Positions 26,833-36,900 of a stretch of 64,000 nt of DNA are shown here, piece after piece. A model generated the notes under the pieces. That model saw only the letters and a program-made list of their open reading frames with translations, was not told where the DNA came from and made no database searches. This DNA is from Segetibacter aerophilus (GTDB lineage Bacteria; Bacteroidota; Bacteroidia; Chitinophagales; Chitinophagaceae), in assembly GCF_007991655.1 (NCBI RefSeq), contig NZ_BJYT01000006.1, forward strand, positions 1-64,000. The letters are read 5' to 3'. Every line of letters starts with the position of its first letter. The first letter of the stretch is position 1. A program made the position numbers and the translations under genes.

Positions 26833-28118
26833 AAAGAAAGATTGCATTTATCAGCGAGCATGCATCACCCCTGGCATCACTTGGCGGAGTTGATAGTGGA
26901 GGTCAAAATGTTTATGTAGCAGAACTTGCGAAGCACCTTGCATCAGCAGGGCACCACGTCGATATATTCACACGGTGGGAAGATCCAAAACTTCCCAAAG
27001 TGATTGATTGGGAAAACAACATTCGTGTAATACATGTAAAGGCAGGACCGGTTGGTTTACTTCCCAAGGAGGAATTGCTTCCATTTATGCCTGAGTTTAA
27101 AGAAGATATGATAGAGTTTATAACGTCTGAAAAGATTAATTATAACCTAATCCATGCGAACTTTTTTATGTCAGGGTTGGTGGCTATGTGGATAAAAGAA
27201 GCATTAGACATCCCATTTGTAATTACATTTCATGCATTAGGGTATGTTCGCCAGATCCACCAGGGCAAAAGCGATAAATTTCCGGCTGAAAGAATTGAAA
27301 TTGAAAAACAAATCGTGCAATACGCTGATGCTGTTATAGCAGAATGTCCGCAGGATAAAAGTGATTTGATTGAATATTACGACACGCCAGTAGATAAAAT
27401 AACCATTATTCCTTGCGGCTTTAGTTCGAAGGAGTTTTACCCGATGAACAAAGAGATCGCTTGCACTTTGGTAGGACTAAAGACTGATGAGAAAATTCTC
27501 TTGCAATTGGGACGCATGGTACCAAGAAAAGGGGTAGATAATGTAGTTCGTTCTCTTGGAAAACTTAAAAACTCCGGAGTTCCTTATAGGCTGGTTGTTG
27601 TGGGCGGCGAGACTGACGATCCCAACCCAATGGCCTGCCCCGAGATTGCAAGGTTGTTACAAATAGCACGGGCAGAGGGTGTTGAAGATATGGTCACTTT
27701 CGTAGGAAGAAAGAATCGTGAGATGCTGAAGTACTACTACTGTGCTGCCGATATCTTTATTTCCACCCCATGGTATGAGCCGTTTGGTATCACGCCTTTG
27801 GAATCTATGGCCTGCGGTACTCCCGTTATTGGATCGAATGTAGGCGGTATAAAATATAGCGTGGTCGATGGTAAGACCGGTTTTCTCGTTCCTGCAAATG
27901 ATCCTGAAGCTTTGGCTTCAAAAGTTCATTTACTTGTTTCCAATCCGGCTTTGCATCAGCAAATGAAAAAGGCATCTATTCAAAGAGTCAAAGAAAATTT
28001 CACTTGGCAAAAAGTAGCTGTTTCAGTTGCGGAGTTATACAAACAGATACAAGTTCCTGCTTTGGTTTCTAAGTCAAGAACACAGGAAACAATTAATAAA
28101 AAGAGCCAGGCTGCGTAA
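26829..28118 (+). CDS. GT4-family glycosyltransferase
   Basis: A 429-residue GT-B retaining glycosyltransferase. N-terminal GGVDSGGQNVYVAELAKHL is the signature seen in the MshA/sucrose-synthase-like branch of GT4. The C-terminal domain has LLQLGRMVPRKGVDNVV and the donor-site E-x7-E motif in PWYEPFGITPLESMACGTP. No membrane helix, so it should act in the cytoplasm. It is the first recognised gene of the glycan cluster and is followed after 141 bp by the GmhB-like phosphatase. Donor and acceptor are unknown. Confidence 0.9.
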   Translation: MKRKIAFISEHASPLASLGGVDSGGQNVYVAELAKHLASAGHHVDIFTRWEDPKLPKVIDWENNIRVIHVKAGPVGLLPKEELLPFMPEFKEDMIEFITSEKINYNLIHANFFMSGLVAMWIKEALDIPFVITFHALGYVRQIHQGKSDKFPAERIEIEKQIVQYADAVIAECPQDKSDLIEYYDTPVDKITIIPCGFSSKEFYPMNKEIACTLVGLKTDEKILLQLGRMVPRKGVDNVVRSLGKLKNSGVPYRLVVVGGETDDPNPMACPEIARLLQIARAEGVEDMVTFVGRKNREMLKYYYCAADIFISTPWYEPFGITPLESMACGTPVIGSNVGGIKYSVVDGKTGFLVPANDPEALASKVHLLVSNPALHQQMKKASIQRVKENFTWQKVAVSVAELYKQIQVPALVSKSRTQETINKKSQAA

Positions 28119-28153
28119 TAATTTGTTCTGTACCAGCATTTGTTTCCATTGCT

Positions 28154-28180
28154 ACATTGTTGCGTCGCAATACGTTTATC
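28154..28180 (-). repeat. Dispersed palindromic repeat, copy 6 (subtype B)
   Basis: ACATTGTTGCGTCGCAATAC followed by GTTTATC. Core TGCGTCGCA at 28161-28169. It lies between the GT4 gene and the gmhB-like gene. Confidence 0.72.
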
Positions 28181-28259
28181 GATAAACCAGTGTGGAGCTG
28201 AAGTCTTCAATGCTTGACCCTTCCAACTTCAAGCCAACCCTTAATTGTACATTTACCTA

Positions 28260-28865
28260 ATGGCAGAAAGAAAAGCTGTATTTCTTGATAAAGATGGCAC
28301 CCTGATACCTGACGTACCTTATAATGTAAACCCGGACCTAATATCACTTGAAGCAGGTGTGATCGAAGGCCTACAATTATTGAAGAAAGCTGGATACGTC
28401 TTTGTCGTTATTTCTAACCAGGCCGGTGTAGCAAGAGGATATTTTCAAATAGATGAATTGGAGCAGGTCAAGCAAAAAATCGATTTGCTTTTACAGAAAG
28501 AAGGAATTGAAATCGAAAAGTTTTATTTCTGTCCTCACCATACTCAAGGAAAAATACCAGAATTTTCAAAAGACTGTGAGTGTCGAAAGCCAAAGCCGGG
28601 GATGATTTTGCAAGCTGTGAGAGACCTGCAACTTGCTGTTGAAAAATCCTGGATGATTGGCGATATTTTAAATGATGCAGAAGCTGGTAACCGTGCCGGC
28701 TGTAGAACCATTTTAATCAACAATGGAAACGAGACAGAATGGGTAGAAGGCCCTTTTCGTACTCCCACTTATATAGCTGAAAACTTCCTTAAAGCAGCTC
28801 AGTACATCTGCGATAATGAGTATGAAACCAAAGAGTTAAATGACAAAAAGTTGGCAGCACTGTAA
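28260..28865 (+). CDS. gmhB: HAD phosphatase, D-glycero-D-manno-heptose-1,7-bisphosphate 7-phosphatase-like
   Basis: A 201-residue HisB/GmhB-type HAD phosphatase. The catalytic DxD is in FLDKDGTLI (Asp10, Asp12). VISNQAGVARGYF follows, then the zinc-binding segment FYFCPHH...CECRKPKPGM and WMIGDILNDAEAGNRAGC. The zinc loop and length match GmhB, which removes the 7-phosphate in ADP-heptose synthesis. ATG 28260 is preferred over an in-frame TTG at 28245. The next GT9 gene overlaps it by 26 bp. gmhA and hldE are not in the window. Confidence 0.88.
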   Translation: MAERKAVFLDKDGTLIPDVPYNVNPDLISLEAGVIEGLQLLKKAGYVFVVISNQAGVARGYFQIDELEQVKQKIDLLLQKEGIEIEKFYFCPHHTQGKIPEFSKDCECRKPKPGMILQAVRDLQLAVEKSWMIGDILNDAEAGNRAGCRTILINNGNETEWVEGPFRTPTYIAENFLKAAQYICDNEYETKELNDKKLAAL

Positions 28866-29940
28866 GAACATTCTCATTATTAGGGCAGACAACATGGGCG
28901 ATCTTATCATGTCTGTTCCTGCCATCCGGGCTATAAAAGAAAGCTTCTCTCCTAAAATCACGGTTCTTACTTCTTCGATGGCTGCAGGCATTGTTCCTGC
29001 TATTTCGGAGATAGATGATGTTATTGTTTTTGATCTTCCCTGGGTAAAGGCTAAGGAGACAATTGCAAGTGAAGAAATTTTTACGCTTGTACAAGAACTA
29101 AGGCAAAAAAGCTTTGATGCTGCCGTGATTTTCACTGTCTTTAGTCAAAATCCACTTCCCGCAGCCATGATTGCCTATCTGGCCGGCATTTCCTTAAGAC
29201 TTGCTTATTGCCGCGAGAACCCTTACGAATTACTTACCAATTGGGTTACCGACAGAGAACCTTATTCTTTTATTCAGCACCAGGTTAGCCGGGACCTGCA
29301 ATTAGTCAATTCCATTGGCGCCACTACTACAAATACTCATTTGCATCTATCAGTTTCAGAATTGACCGATGAAGTAGTAATTGGTAAATTAGAAAATGCA
29401 GGCATAAATCCTTCAAAGCCCTGGTTGATTTTTCATGCCGGGGTGAGTGAAAAAAAGCGGGAGTATCCAAAGGAAAGATGGGTGGCAGCGGCAAAGACTT
29501 TGATCGGGCAAATGGGATTTCAAATTTTATTTACAGGTGCTGGATCAGAAAAACATTCTTGCAATGAACTGGCTGAATTAACAGGCAAAGGTGCAATTTC
29601 GGTTGCAGGATTATTTTCATTGCAGGAGTTTATAGCTCTTATCAAACAGGCTCCACTAGTAGTTTCCGTTAATACCGGAACCGTTCATATTGCAGCCGCG
29701 GTGAATACTCCTGTGGTTGTTTTGTACGCTCAAACCAATCCTCAACATACACCGTGGGAAGTACCAAACAAGGTGTTAGAATACAGTATAGATGTAGATA
29801 CTCGAAGCCGCAACGAGGTTATTCAACATTTATATAAAGACGTGTACAAAGAACCTTCCCCCGTTCCCCTCGCAGAGGATATTGTAAACGCTGTAACTCA
29901 GTTGTTAGCAGAGACTAGCGGAGATAAAAAGATTTCTTAG
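28840..29940 (+). CDS. GT9 family (ADP-heptosyltransferase-like) glycosyltransferase A
   Basis: A 366-residue GT9 enzyme. The N-terminal motif ILIIRADNMGDLIMSVPAIRAI is characteristic. The nucleotide-binding half contains FHAGVSEKKREYPKERW, FTGAGSEKHSC and SVNTGTVHIAAAVNTPVVVLYA. The start overlaps gmhB by 26 bp, suggesting coupled expression. It ends 4 bp into the convergent second GT9 gene. A role in adding heptose to a surface glycan is inferred from family and neighbours. Confidence 0.9.
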   Translation: MTKSWQHCKNILIIRADNMGDLIMSVPAIRAIKESFSPKITVLTSSMAAGIVPAISEIDDVIVFDLPWVKAKETIASEEIFTLVQELRQKSFDAAVIFTVFSQNPLPAAMIAYLAGISLRLAYCRENPYELLTNWVTDREPYSFIQHQVSRDLQLVNSIGATTTNTHLHLSVSELTDEVVIGKLENAGINPSKPWLIFHAGVSEKKREYPKERWVAAAKTLIGQMGFQILFTGAGSEKHSCNELAELTGKGAISVAGLFSLQEFIALIKQAPLVVSVNTGTVHIAAAVNTPVVVLYAQTNPQHTPWEVPNKVLEYSIDVDTRSRNEVIQHLYKDVYKEPSPVPLAEDIVNAVTQLLAETSGDKKIS

Positions 29941-30932
29941 ACTTCAAGTCCGCTCAATAATAATAATCCTCCCAACTTTTCTTTTACCAATTCAAGATCA
30001 GATGTCACCGTCCAATCAATTGTTTTATGTAATTCTTTGTTTAAGGGACCCCAGCGAAACGGCTCGCCATCAAGACTGATTACAATGCTTTTAGTTTTAA
30101 GTGCGGCAGCAATGTGAGAGACGCCGGTACAATTTGAAATCAAAGCAGCAGCATTTTTTATTAGGACCGCCACTGCTCCAAGCGATGTTTTGCCTGCTGC
30201 GTTTATTGGCTTATGCTCCATCAGTTGTATTACGCTTTCTACAATGTCGAGTTCGTCTGTTGTACCTGTCACTACCACTTGTAAACCATTTTTAGCACAA
30301 TAATCTCCGATCGCTGCGAAATACGCGGGCTCCCATTGTCTATTGGTTCCTCTTGCGCCTGGATGAAGAATTACATACTCCTGTTCTTGAACCGGTAACG
30401 CTGCATTCGCAAAATCCTCAAGATCTTTTTGTGTTATCGGAAATTCCATTTCGGTTGAAGCTTCGGTAATTCCCAGCTTTTTTATTAGTTCAAGATGACG
30501 ATTTACTTCGTGAAGGTTTGAAGGATATTCGGCAAATAATTCTTTATCAGGACAATAATTTCCCGGAGTATAAAAACCGCCAATTCGTTTAGCAAAAAAT
30601 AAATCGACGAGTGGATTTGAAATAACGCCACTACCCTGCATTTGCAACGCTAGGTCAAACTGCTCTTGCTGAACCTGCTTCAAAAAATCAGGAAATGCAA
30701 CACGATCAACGGGTTGTTCAGGAAAACCAGGATACCCGGGGAAAGTAAGCAGTGAATGAAAATAACCCGGAAACCTCTCTATCAACATTTTCGCCCACGG
30801 TAATCCTACCAATGTAATTTCAGCCTCAGGATACGCTTGCTTCAATGCTCTTATTGCAGGTATAGAACAAAGCATGTCTCCGATTTGCAATGCCCGAAAA
30901 ACAACAATCTTTTTGATTCCTTCAAGCTTCAT
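29937..30932 (-). CDS. GT9 family (ADP-heptosyltransferase-like) glycosyltransferase B
   Basis: A 331-residue GT9 enzyme with VVFRALQIGDMLCSIPAIRAL at the N-terminus. ALQMQGSGVISNPLVDL, VILHPGARGTNRQW and SNCTGVSHIAAALKTKSI form the donor-side blocks. It is the last gene of the minus-strand carbamoyltransferase-GT2-GT9 unit (53-bp gap from GT2) and meets the other GT9 gene tail-to-tail with a 4-bp overlap. It is only distantly similar to GT9 A, so recent duplication is unlikely. Confidence 0.9.
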   Translation of the reverse strand: MKLEGIKKIVVFRALQIGDMLCSIPAIRALKQAYPEAEITLVGLPWAKMLIERFPGYFHSLLTFPGYPGFPEQPVDRVAFPDFLKQVQQEQFDLALQMQGSGVISNPLVDLFFAKRIGGFYTPGNYCPDKELFAEYPSNLHEVNRHLELIKKLGITEASTEMEFPITQKDLEDFANAALPVQEQEYVILHPGARGTNRQWEPAYFAAIGDYCAKNGLQVVVTGTTDELDIVESVIQLMEHKPINAAGKTSLGAVAVLIKNAAALISNCTGVSHIAAALKTKSIVISLDGEPFRWGPLNKELHKTIDWTVTSDLELVKEKLGGLLLLSGLEV

Positions 30933-30985
30933 TAATCAAGATTTTCTTTTATTAGACTTTAAATTTCTTTTCAATTGACTGTTAT

Positions 30986-31960
30986 TTAAAAAAATAATAC
31001 CCTGTATTTTACTGCGCCACGGAGTGTCCAATAGACAGATAAAAAAGGGATGATAATGGAAGTAACAATCATTTCAAAAATATGACTGACTGTTTTGCGG
31101 CTTACTCTTAATCTTTTGAAGGCAAAAGCTGTAGATAGCAAAAACCAACCGCTCAATCCAATCGACATCAACCAGCTAATTTCTAACAATGATCCAAGAA
31201 GCAACACTACAAAAAAAAGGATGATGAAGTAGTAGTTCCAAGAGGGGCTACTCTTTATTCGTTGCCTATACAAGGATGGATGTTTTTTGTAAAGCAAAGC
31301 ATTAAACTGCGTTTTCTTTTGTTCTCGAAGGCTGATGGCCCACGGCGCTTTTCTAACGGGGTGAACTACTATTGCTTCATCCAGTTTTTCTATAGCTATA
31401 CCCCACTCAATTAGTTTGAAATGCAGGTCGCTATCTTCTCTCCATGCTGCTTTGAACGCTTCATCAAAACCGCCGACAGTTTGCAGTGTCGCTTTGGTTA
31501 CCGCACAATTAGCCGTTACAAATTCACCCGTTTCAAGTCCTTTTGTATTTAGCTCAAAATCTGTAGGTTGCTTGCTTACAGGCACAATTACCCTTCCGGT
31601 AAAAGCGATTTCTTTCTGGCCGTTGTACCTGCTAACAATGTTTTTAAGCCAGTTTTTGTCCGGCAAGCAATCGTCATCTGTAAATGCAATGATGGTTCCC
31701 GAAGCACTTTTCCAACCAAGGTTTCGGGCGGCAGCAGGGCCGCTTTTATTTGGCAAAGAAAGAAAGCGAATAGCCGGAGCACCTTCCTTCAACTCTTGCA
31801 CAACTACTTTTTCACTCTCCTCGTCCGGTCCATCACTTACAATAATAATCTCAAACTGATGCTTTTCTAATGTTTGATTTACCACGCTTTTTAGACAAGC
31901 TTTTAAAAGCACAGGTCTTTTATATGTTGGAACTACCACGGAAATTTGGATGTCTTCCAT
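30986..31960 (-). CDS. GT2 family glycosyltransferase with C-terminal membrane helices
   Basis: A 324-residue GT-A inverting glycosyltransferase. ISVVVPTYKRPVLLKACLKS opens the domain, and the metal-binding aspartates lie near 95-97 in IAFTDDDCLPD. VGGFDEAFKAAWREDSDLHFK contains the acceptor-side ED pair. Two to three hydrophobic helices follow (about 240-280 and 295-320), placing the enzyme at the inner membrane. Its ATG shares one base with the carbamoyltransferase stop (TAATG), indicating tight coupling. Confidence 0.92.
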   Translation of the reverse strand: MEDIQISVVVPTYKRPVLLKACLKSVVNQTLEKHQFEIIIVSDGPDEESEKVVVQELKEGAPAIRFLSLPNKSGPAAARNLGWKSASGTIIAFTDDDCLPDKNWLKNIVSRYNGQKEIAFTGRVIVPVSKQPTDFELNTKGLETGEFVTANCAVTKATLQTVGGFDEAFKAAWREDSDLHFKLIEWGIAIEKLDEAIVVHPVRKAPWAISLREQKKTQFNALLYKKHPSLYRQRIKSSPSWNYYFIILFFVVLLLGSLLEISWLMSIGLSGWFLLSTAFAFKRLRVSRKTVSHIFEMIVTSIIIPFLSVYWTLRGAVKYRVLFF

Positions 31961-33675
31961 TACTTCTCCAATAAAAATGAACCTATAACCAAGGCATCAA
32001 AAGGTGAACTATAAAAACATTCAACGGCATCGCGGGGAGTACAGACAATGGGTTTGCCTAAAGTATTAAAAGATGTATTCACCAACACAGGAACACCCGT
32101 TTTCTTTTTAAAGGCTTTTAGTAGGTTGTAGTATAACGGGTGTTGGTTTTCGTTAATTGTTTGTATTCGGGCCGTTCCATCCACATGTCTAACGGCTGGT
32201 ATTTTGTCGGCTTTTTCAGGTTTTACATTATAAACGAATAACATGAAAGGGGAGTAGTTCGCTTCCACAAACCAGTCTGCTGCGTCCTCTTCTAAAACCA
32301 CTGGCGCCACCGGTCTAAAGTCTTCGCGGTCTTTTACTTCGTTTAATTTGCTCTGCATTTCTGCATGTATCGGTGAAGCTAAAATTGACCTGCTTCCCAA
32401 AGAGCGGGGACCAAACTCCATCCTCCCTTGAAACCAACCTATAATTTTATCTTCTGCCAACACCTCTGCAGTTTCTTCAGCTATATTTTTAAGCTTTCGA
32501 TATTTTGCCTTCGTCCATTTCAAAAACTGTTCGATCTCGTCATCACTGTATTCCGGTCCCCAGTAAGTGTGAGACATTTTAAATGTTTTTGAAAGGTTTT
32601 TCCTGTTTTGCAAATCTATCCAAAGTGCTGCGCCTAAAGCTGTTCCGGAGTCTCCCGCTGCGGGTTGTACCCAAACATGTTTAAAAGAACATTTTTCTTT
32701 TATCCGTGCATTCATCACACAGTTTAAAGCGACCCCTCCAGCCATGCAAAGGGTTTCTTCTTTTATTTCATTATAAAGCCAGTTACAAAGTTCTATAGAC
32801 GTTTCTTCAAGTACTAATTGCAACGAGTGGGCAATGTTGAAATGATGCGCCGTAAATGGTTCGTGTCTTAACCTGGCAGGACCAAATCTTTCAGCGAGCG
32901 TTTCATTCGATATAGTATACTGTCCGTTTGGTCTTAATTGAATCATCTCCCGGAAATCCCTTACAAATTCAGGCTTACCATAAGATGCAAGCGCCATCAC
33001 TTTGTATTCATCTGAACTTCTCAGAAAACCAAGATAAGATGCGACGTCTTCATATAATAACCCAAGGGAGGAAGGCATGTTTACCTGACCAATCCTGGTT
33101 AAATTGTTCCCGTTGCCAACATTGTAAGTTGTGGTTGCAATCTCGCCCCTTCCATCTAAAGTAATAACTGCGGCATGATCAAACGGGGACGGAAAATATG
33201 CGCTAGCTGCATGGGCAATGTGATGTTCTACAAAGTGCCATTTACTATCATCAATATGTGCTCCTTTAAATCTTTTTTCGAGATGATGAGGATAGCCACC
33301 TGTCAGTTGCAACCGTGCATTAACTATATAAGACAGGAACAAAGGATCCCATGGAGAAAGCCATTCCTTACTTTTAGGTGCCTTACTTGGTTGTAGTGGT
33401 AAACGTATTTCCCCATCGTTTGCATGTTCACCAAGAAGTAAATAAGGATCAAATGAATAAGCAAAATGATCGACGTCGTTTAAGTGAATACCGGCAGCCT
33501 CAAGACAATAATTAATGGCGTGATAGGGAAGTTCGTACGTACTAAAAGGTATGGGCCTTTTTCCATGCTTGATATGGGTGAATCGTTCCTCTTCGGCAGC
33601 AGCTAATAACTCTCCGTCTTTCAAAATACAAGCAGCAGAATCATGAAAAACGGCGTTAATACCAAGCGTGTACAT
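31960..33675 (-). CDS. NodU/TobZ-type carbamoyltransferase
   Basis: A 571-residue enzyme of the NodU/CmcH/TobZ family, which transfers a carbamoyl group from carbamoyl phosphate to a sugar hydroxyl through a carbamoyl-adenylate. The Kae1-like N-terminal domain has GINAVFHDSAACI, EHHIAHAASAYFPSPF with the metal-binding histidines, VITLDGRGE and CMAGGVALNCVMNARI. The C-terminal domain carries MEFGPRSLGSRSILASP and LVNTSFNTLGKPIV. It heads a unit with GT2 and GT9, so the expected product is a carbamoylated sugar in a surface glycan; that product is inference. Confidence 0.93.
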   Translation of the reverse strand: MYTLGINAVFHDSAACILKDGELLAAAEEERFTHIKHGKRPIPFSTYELPYHAINYCLEAAGIHLNDVDHFAYSFDPYLLLGEHANDGEIRLPLQPSKAPKSKEWLSPWDPLFLSYIVNARLQLTGGYPHHLEKRFKGAHIDDSKWHFVEHHIAHAASAYFPSPFDHAAVITLDGRGEIATTTYNVGNGNNLTRIGQVNMPSSLGLLYEDVASYLGFLRSSDEYKVMALASYGKPEFVRDFREMIQLRPNGQYTISNETLAERFGPARLRHEPFTAHHFNIAHSLQLVLEETSIELCNWLYNEIKEETLCMAGGVALNCVMNARIKEKCSFKHVWVQPAAGDSGTALGAALWIDLQNRKNLSKTFKMSHTYWGPEYSDDEIEQFLKWTKAKYRKLKNIAEETAEVLAEDKIIGWFQGRMEFGPRSLGSRSILASPIHAEMQSKLNEVKDREDFRPVAPVVLEEDAADWFVEANYSPFMLFVYNVKPEKADKIPAVRHVDGTARIQTINENQHPLYYNLLKAFKKKTGVPVLVNTSFNTLGKPIVCTPRDAVECFYSSPFDALVIGSFLLEK

Positions 33676-33796
33676 CTTTTATATTTAGTCGAATGTCAAC
33701 TTAAAAAATTATTCCATTGTTTGTAGCATGCGTGCAGGAAAGATGTTGATTTTCGCCGCCTAGGGATCTTTTTGTTATGAGCTACAAAACCACAGT

Positions 33797-33822
33797 CAAC
33801 ATCGTTGTGTCACTCCGTTTTA
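33797..33822 (-). repeat. Dispersed palindromic repeat, copy 7
   Basis: CAACATCGTTGTGTCACTCC followed by GTTTTAC. Core TGTGTCACT at 33806-33814. It lies between the sprA terminator and the carbamoyltransferase start. Confidence 0.7.
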
Positions 33823-33859
33823 CTTTTAATCTTTATTCGGCTCTTTTGTAAATGGTCAT

Positions 33860-33892
33860 AAAAAAGCCCCGGCAAAAAAGGCCGGGGCTTTC
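33860..33892 (-). terminator. Intrinsic terminator of sprA
   Basis: A perfect 10-bp stem AAGCCCCGGC/GCCGGGGCTT (33864-33890) with a 7-nt loop, followed by a T run on the minus strand. It lies 24 bp after the sprA stop. Confidence 0.93.
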
Positions 33893-33915
33893 GATAATTA
33901 AAATTCTTTATGCTT

Positions 33916-36900
33916 TTATTGTGCTAACGAGATTCTTATTTGAACTCCCGCCCGCGTGTTAGTAATCGGCGCTGATGTTGAAATGTAAGGGACTACCTTT
34001 CGCTGGTCGAAATACAGTTTTATGTTCACCCTGTTATTCAATACATAATCAATGGAAGGTTGTAAGGTCACTACCTTTTGACCACCGGTGCTAAATGCAT
34101 TGTCCTGGTCCAAACGACTATTACTGGTGGCATCATCCCTGATACTTAAATCAAGCCGGAAGTTTACATCATTTTGAAGCTTTTTACCTTTTGTACCCGG
34201 AATTTTGAAAGGCAGGTTGAAACCTCTTTTCCTGAAACTACCACCCAATGTTATCTCGGTACTGTTTACTTCACTTAACTGGTAGTCTACAAGGCTCAGA
34301 CTTAGCTGCCTCGTTTTCCTGTACTGTAAGCTAGCCGTTAGCTGGCTAACTGTAGTCACATCAATACCAAGCAAAGGACTAAAGGACTCCTGTATGGTGA
34401 TATTAGGAACAAGGAAGAAAGGAACAAAATTTCCTGAGATCGTATCTATGAAACCCGGAGCACTGTAAGCAAATGGGTCAGTGAAATTTAGAGCGCTATT
34501 GAAACTGTTCATACCCAAACTTCCATTATAAGCATGCGTAATGCTGATGGCGCTGAAAGTCTTAGCCAGGGCTGGAAGCCTGGTAAGGCCGGTATAAGTA
34601 ACCCGCCAGTTTGGTTTAGGTTTAATACTGGCAAACGGGTTCGACTTAATATTTGGATTTGATTGCTGAATAAGTCCAACATTCTTTGGATCCTGCCCTG
34701 AATAAGCAGCAATGAACGCAGGTATCAAAACGTCTTGCGCATAACGATTATAGCCTTTATAGAAACCATCCGGATTATTGCCCAAACCTTTCTGATACGG
34801 ATTCGCCAGGGCTAAACGTTCAGACAGAATAAGACGATAGGCTTCAAATTGTCTAAATGTTTGAGAAATCTCTGTGGGTTTGTTTTTAGTAAACAGCGTT
34901 TTGAAAGCGATATAAGAAACATTGAATCCACCGGTAGCTAAGGGACTTAAGTGCTCAAATTTTCCATTTTGAGAAACTGTCTTAAACAGTTCAGAATAGT
35001 CCTTAGTATAAGTTTTCTCCATATTCAAATCAACCAGGAACTCCCTGATTGGTTCCAACTGTGCTGTAACATTTATCTTTTGATCGATGCTTTGGCGGAA
35101 CATAAAGTTGAGCGTTGTGTCTCGCGTTATTAAACCCCTTGCTGCTTTCTGATTAAGCCAGTTAGAATCTGGTTGACGACCAAATACAAAGTCAAGGCCC
35201 GGAGCCATTGTGTTCCAGTTCTGACCTAGTATTTTGGTACTGTCAGTGTAACCGGGGATACGGCTGCGATAACTTTCGCCAAAGTTTACTGTGGCGTGTT
35301 TAACCATAGTAAGTAATTGTCCGCCAGCCCTGGCTATTCCCGGCATTTCAACCGGTTGAGCTGCTTTCAGCAGACGTGCTGCTTTTCGCTCTTCCCGTCT
35401 TTGTTTCCTCCATTTGCGTAAGGCTACTCTTTTTTCTTTTCCTGATAATCCTTTTATCACTTCTTCGCGTGTTGGCAAAGTAGATACAGCTGCAGGTGGA
35501 TTAGCGGGGTTTGCGTTTTGAGGTGTCCTTTTATTTCGGCCCGGTGCATTTGGATCCTGGGGATTTCCTTGCTGAGGAGCAGGGGCCTGGTCTAAAGCAC
35601 GCAACCACCTGCTTTTCGCATATAACCTGGTAAAATCCAACTCGCCGGTAATATTATTTTCCTGGCTATTCTCTATAGTATTGCCCAAGCTAATTGCCAG
35701 GCGACTTGCTCCAATCCAATTATAAGTGGTTGTGTAACTGTACCGGGCGTTCATCCAATTTGTAAGAGGTAGTTTGGTAAGTGGGAAAGTATAACTGGCT
35801 ATAGCTCTTTGCTGATACAAAGTATTCCTTCCTCCCTTCATAAAGTTGGTGCGAACAGTATCTTTTTTTGCCCTGGTATCAATTGAACCAATCGGTTCGT
35901 CGATACGCGCATTATTGACAGCAGAGAAGTCGATGTTCAATGACTTCGTTAAATCCCAACGTAAATTATAATACCGATCGAAAGTGAAAAATTTATCGAA
36001 AGTAGTATCCACCCTATCTACCTTATTGTCGAAGCTATTAACAATTCTAGGCACAAATGTTCCAAACTGGCGGTTTACATCTGCCCTAAAACTTAAAAGA
36101 GAAGGCTGAGGATTTACATTGAAATCACGCACCAAAGCAAACCATGGAGATTTCGATTTGATAATCCTTTTAAATGGTTCGAAATACTTTGGCTGTTTAT
36201 TGAAGGTATATCCCAAACCGCCGCGATGTTTAACTACATCGTTTTTAAGAATCAGCGGATTGGTTTGTTCGTATTTTATATAAGAATAGCTAAAGTCAAA
36301 ATTACTAATGCTCCAGATCTTTGTTTTACCTGTGGGCATCACCCGCATATTAGTAAAGTTGACGGTCTTAATAGTTGTCTTGTCTATTGCAGCATTTTTA
36401 GAATTGGTTCTATCTTTTCCTGAAAGCCCATTGAGTTTGTCTTTCAGTTTAATATCCAAGTCATATGGGTCATACTCAGGTGTTGTTATAGTCTGATTGA
36501 TGCTTGCATAAAGAGGAATAGAGATGCCCAGTTTCTTTGGTAACAATCGTCCCATTTCAAGGTTAGTTGCAATATCGTATTGCATAAAGTTTTCCCTGGC
36601 TCTTTCATTTACTCTTTGCTCGAGGGAACCAAAACCGGTTGTATGTGTACTTCCGGAAACAGCGATTGTTCCAAGGTCAGCAAGGGCAATGTCTACACGA
36701 CCGGTAGCGGCATAGCCTCCTTTCTCGTCTAGTTTTGATAAACGAAGTTCATTTACCCAAACCTCAGCCGACGCAGGGATACCATTGGAAGACTGCGAAT
36801 TTTCTACGCCTATTAAAAATGCCTGTACTTCGCCCAGGTTCGGATTTCCCTTGATCGCATACGTTTTATTACCAACTATTTCCTGGTAGTAGTTGGTGAT

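Noticed and set aside
31416-31859. 147-codon frame antisense to the GT2 gene
   Set aside because: Lies wholly within the well-supported glycosyltransferase domain; no independent domain.
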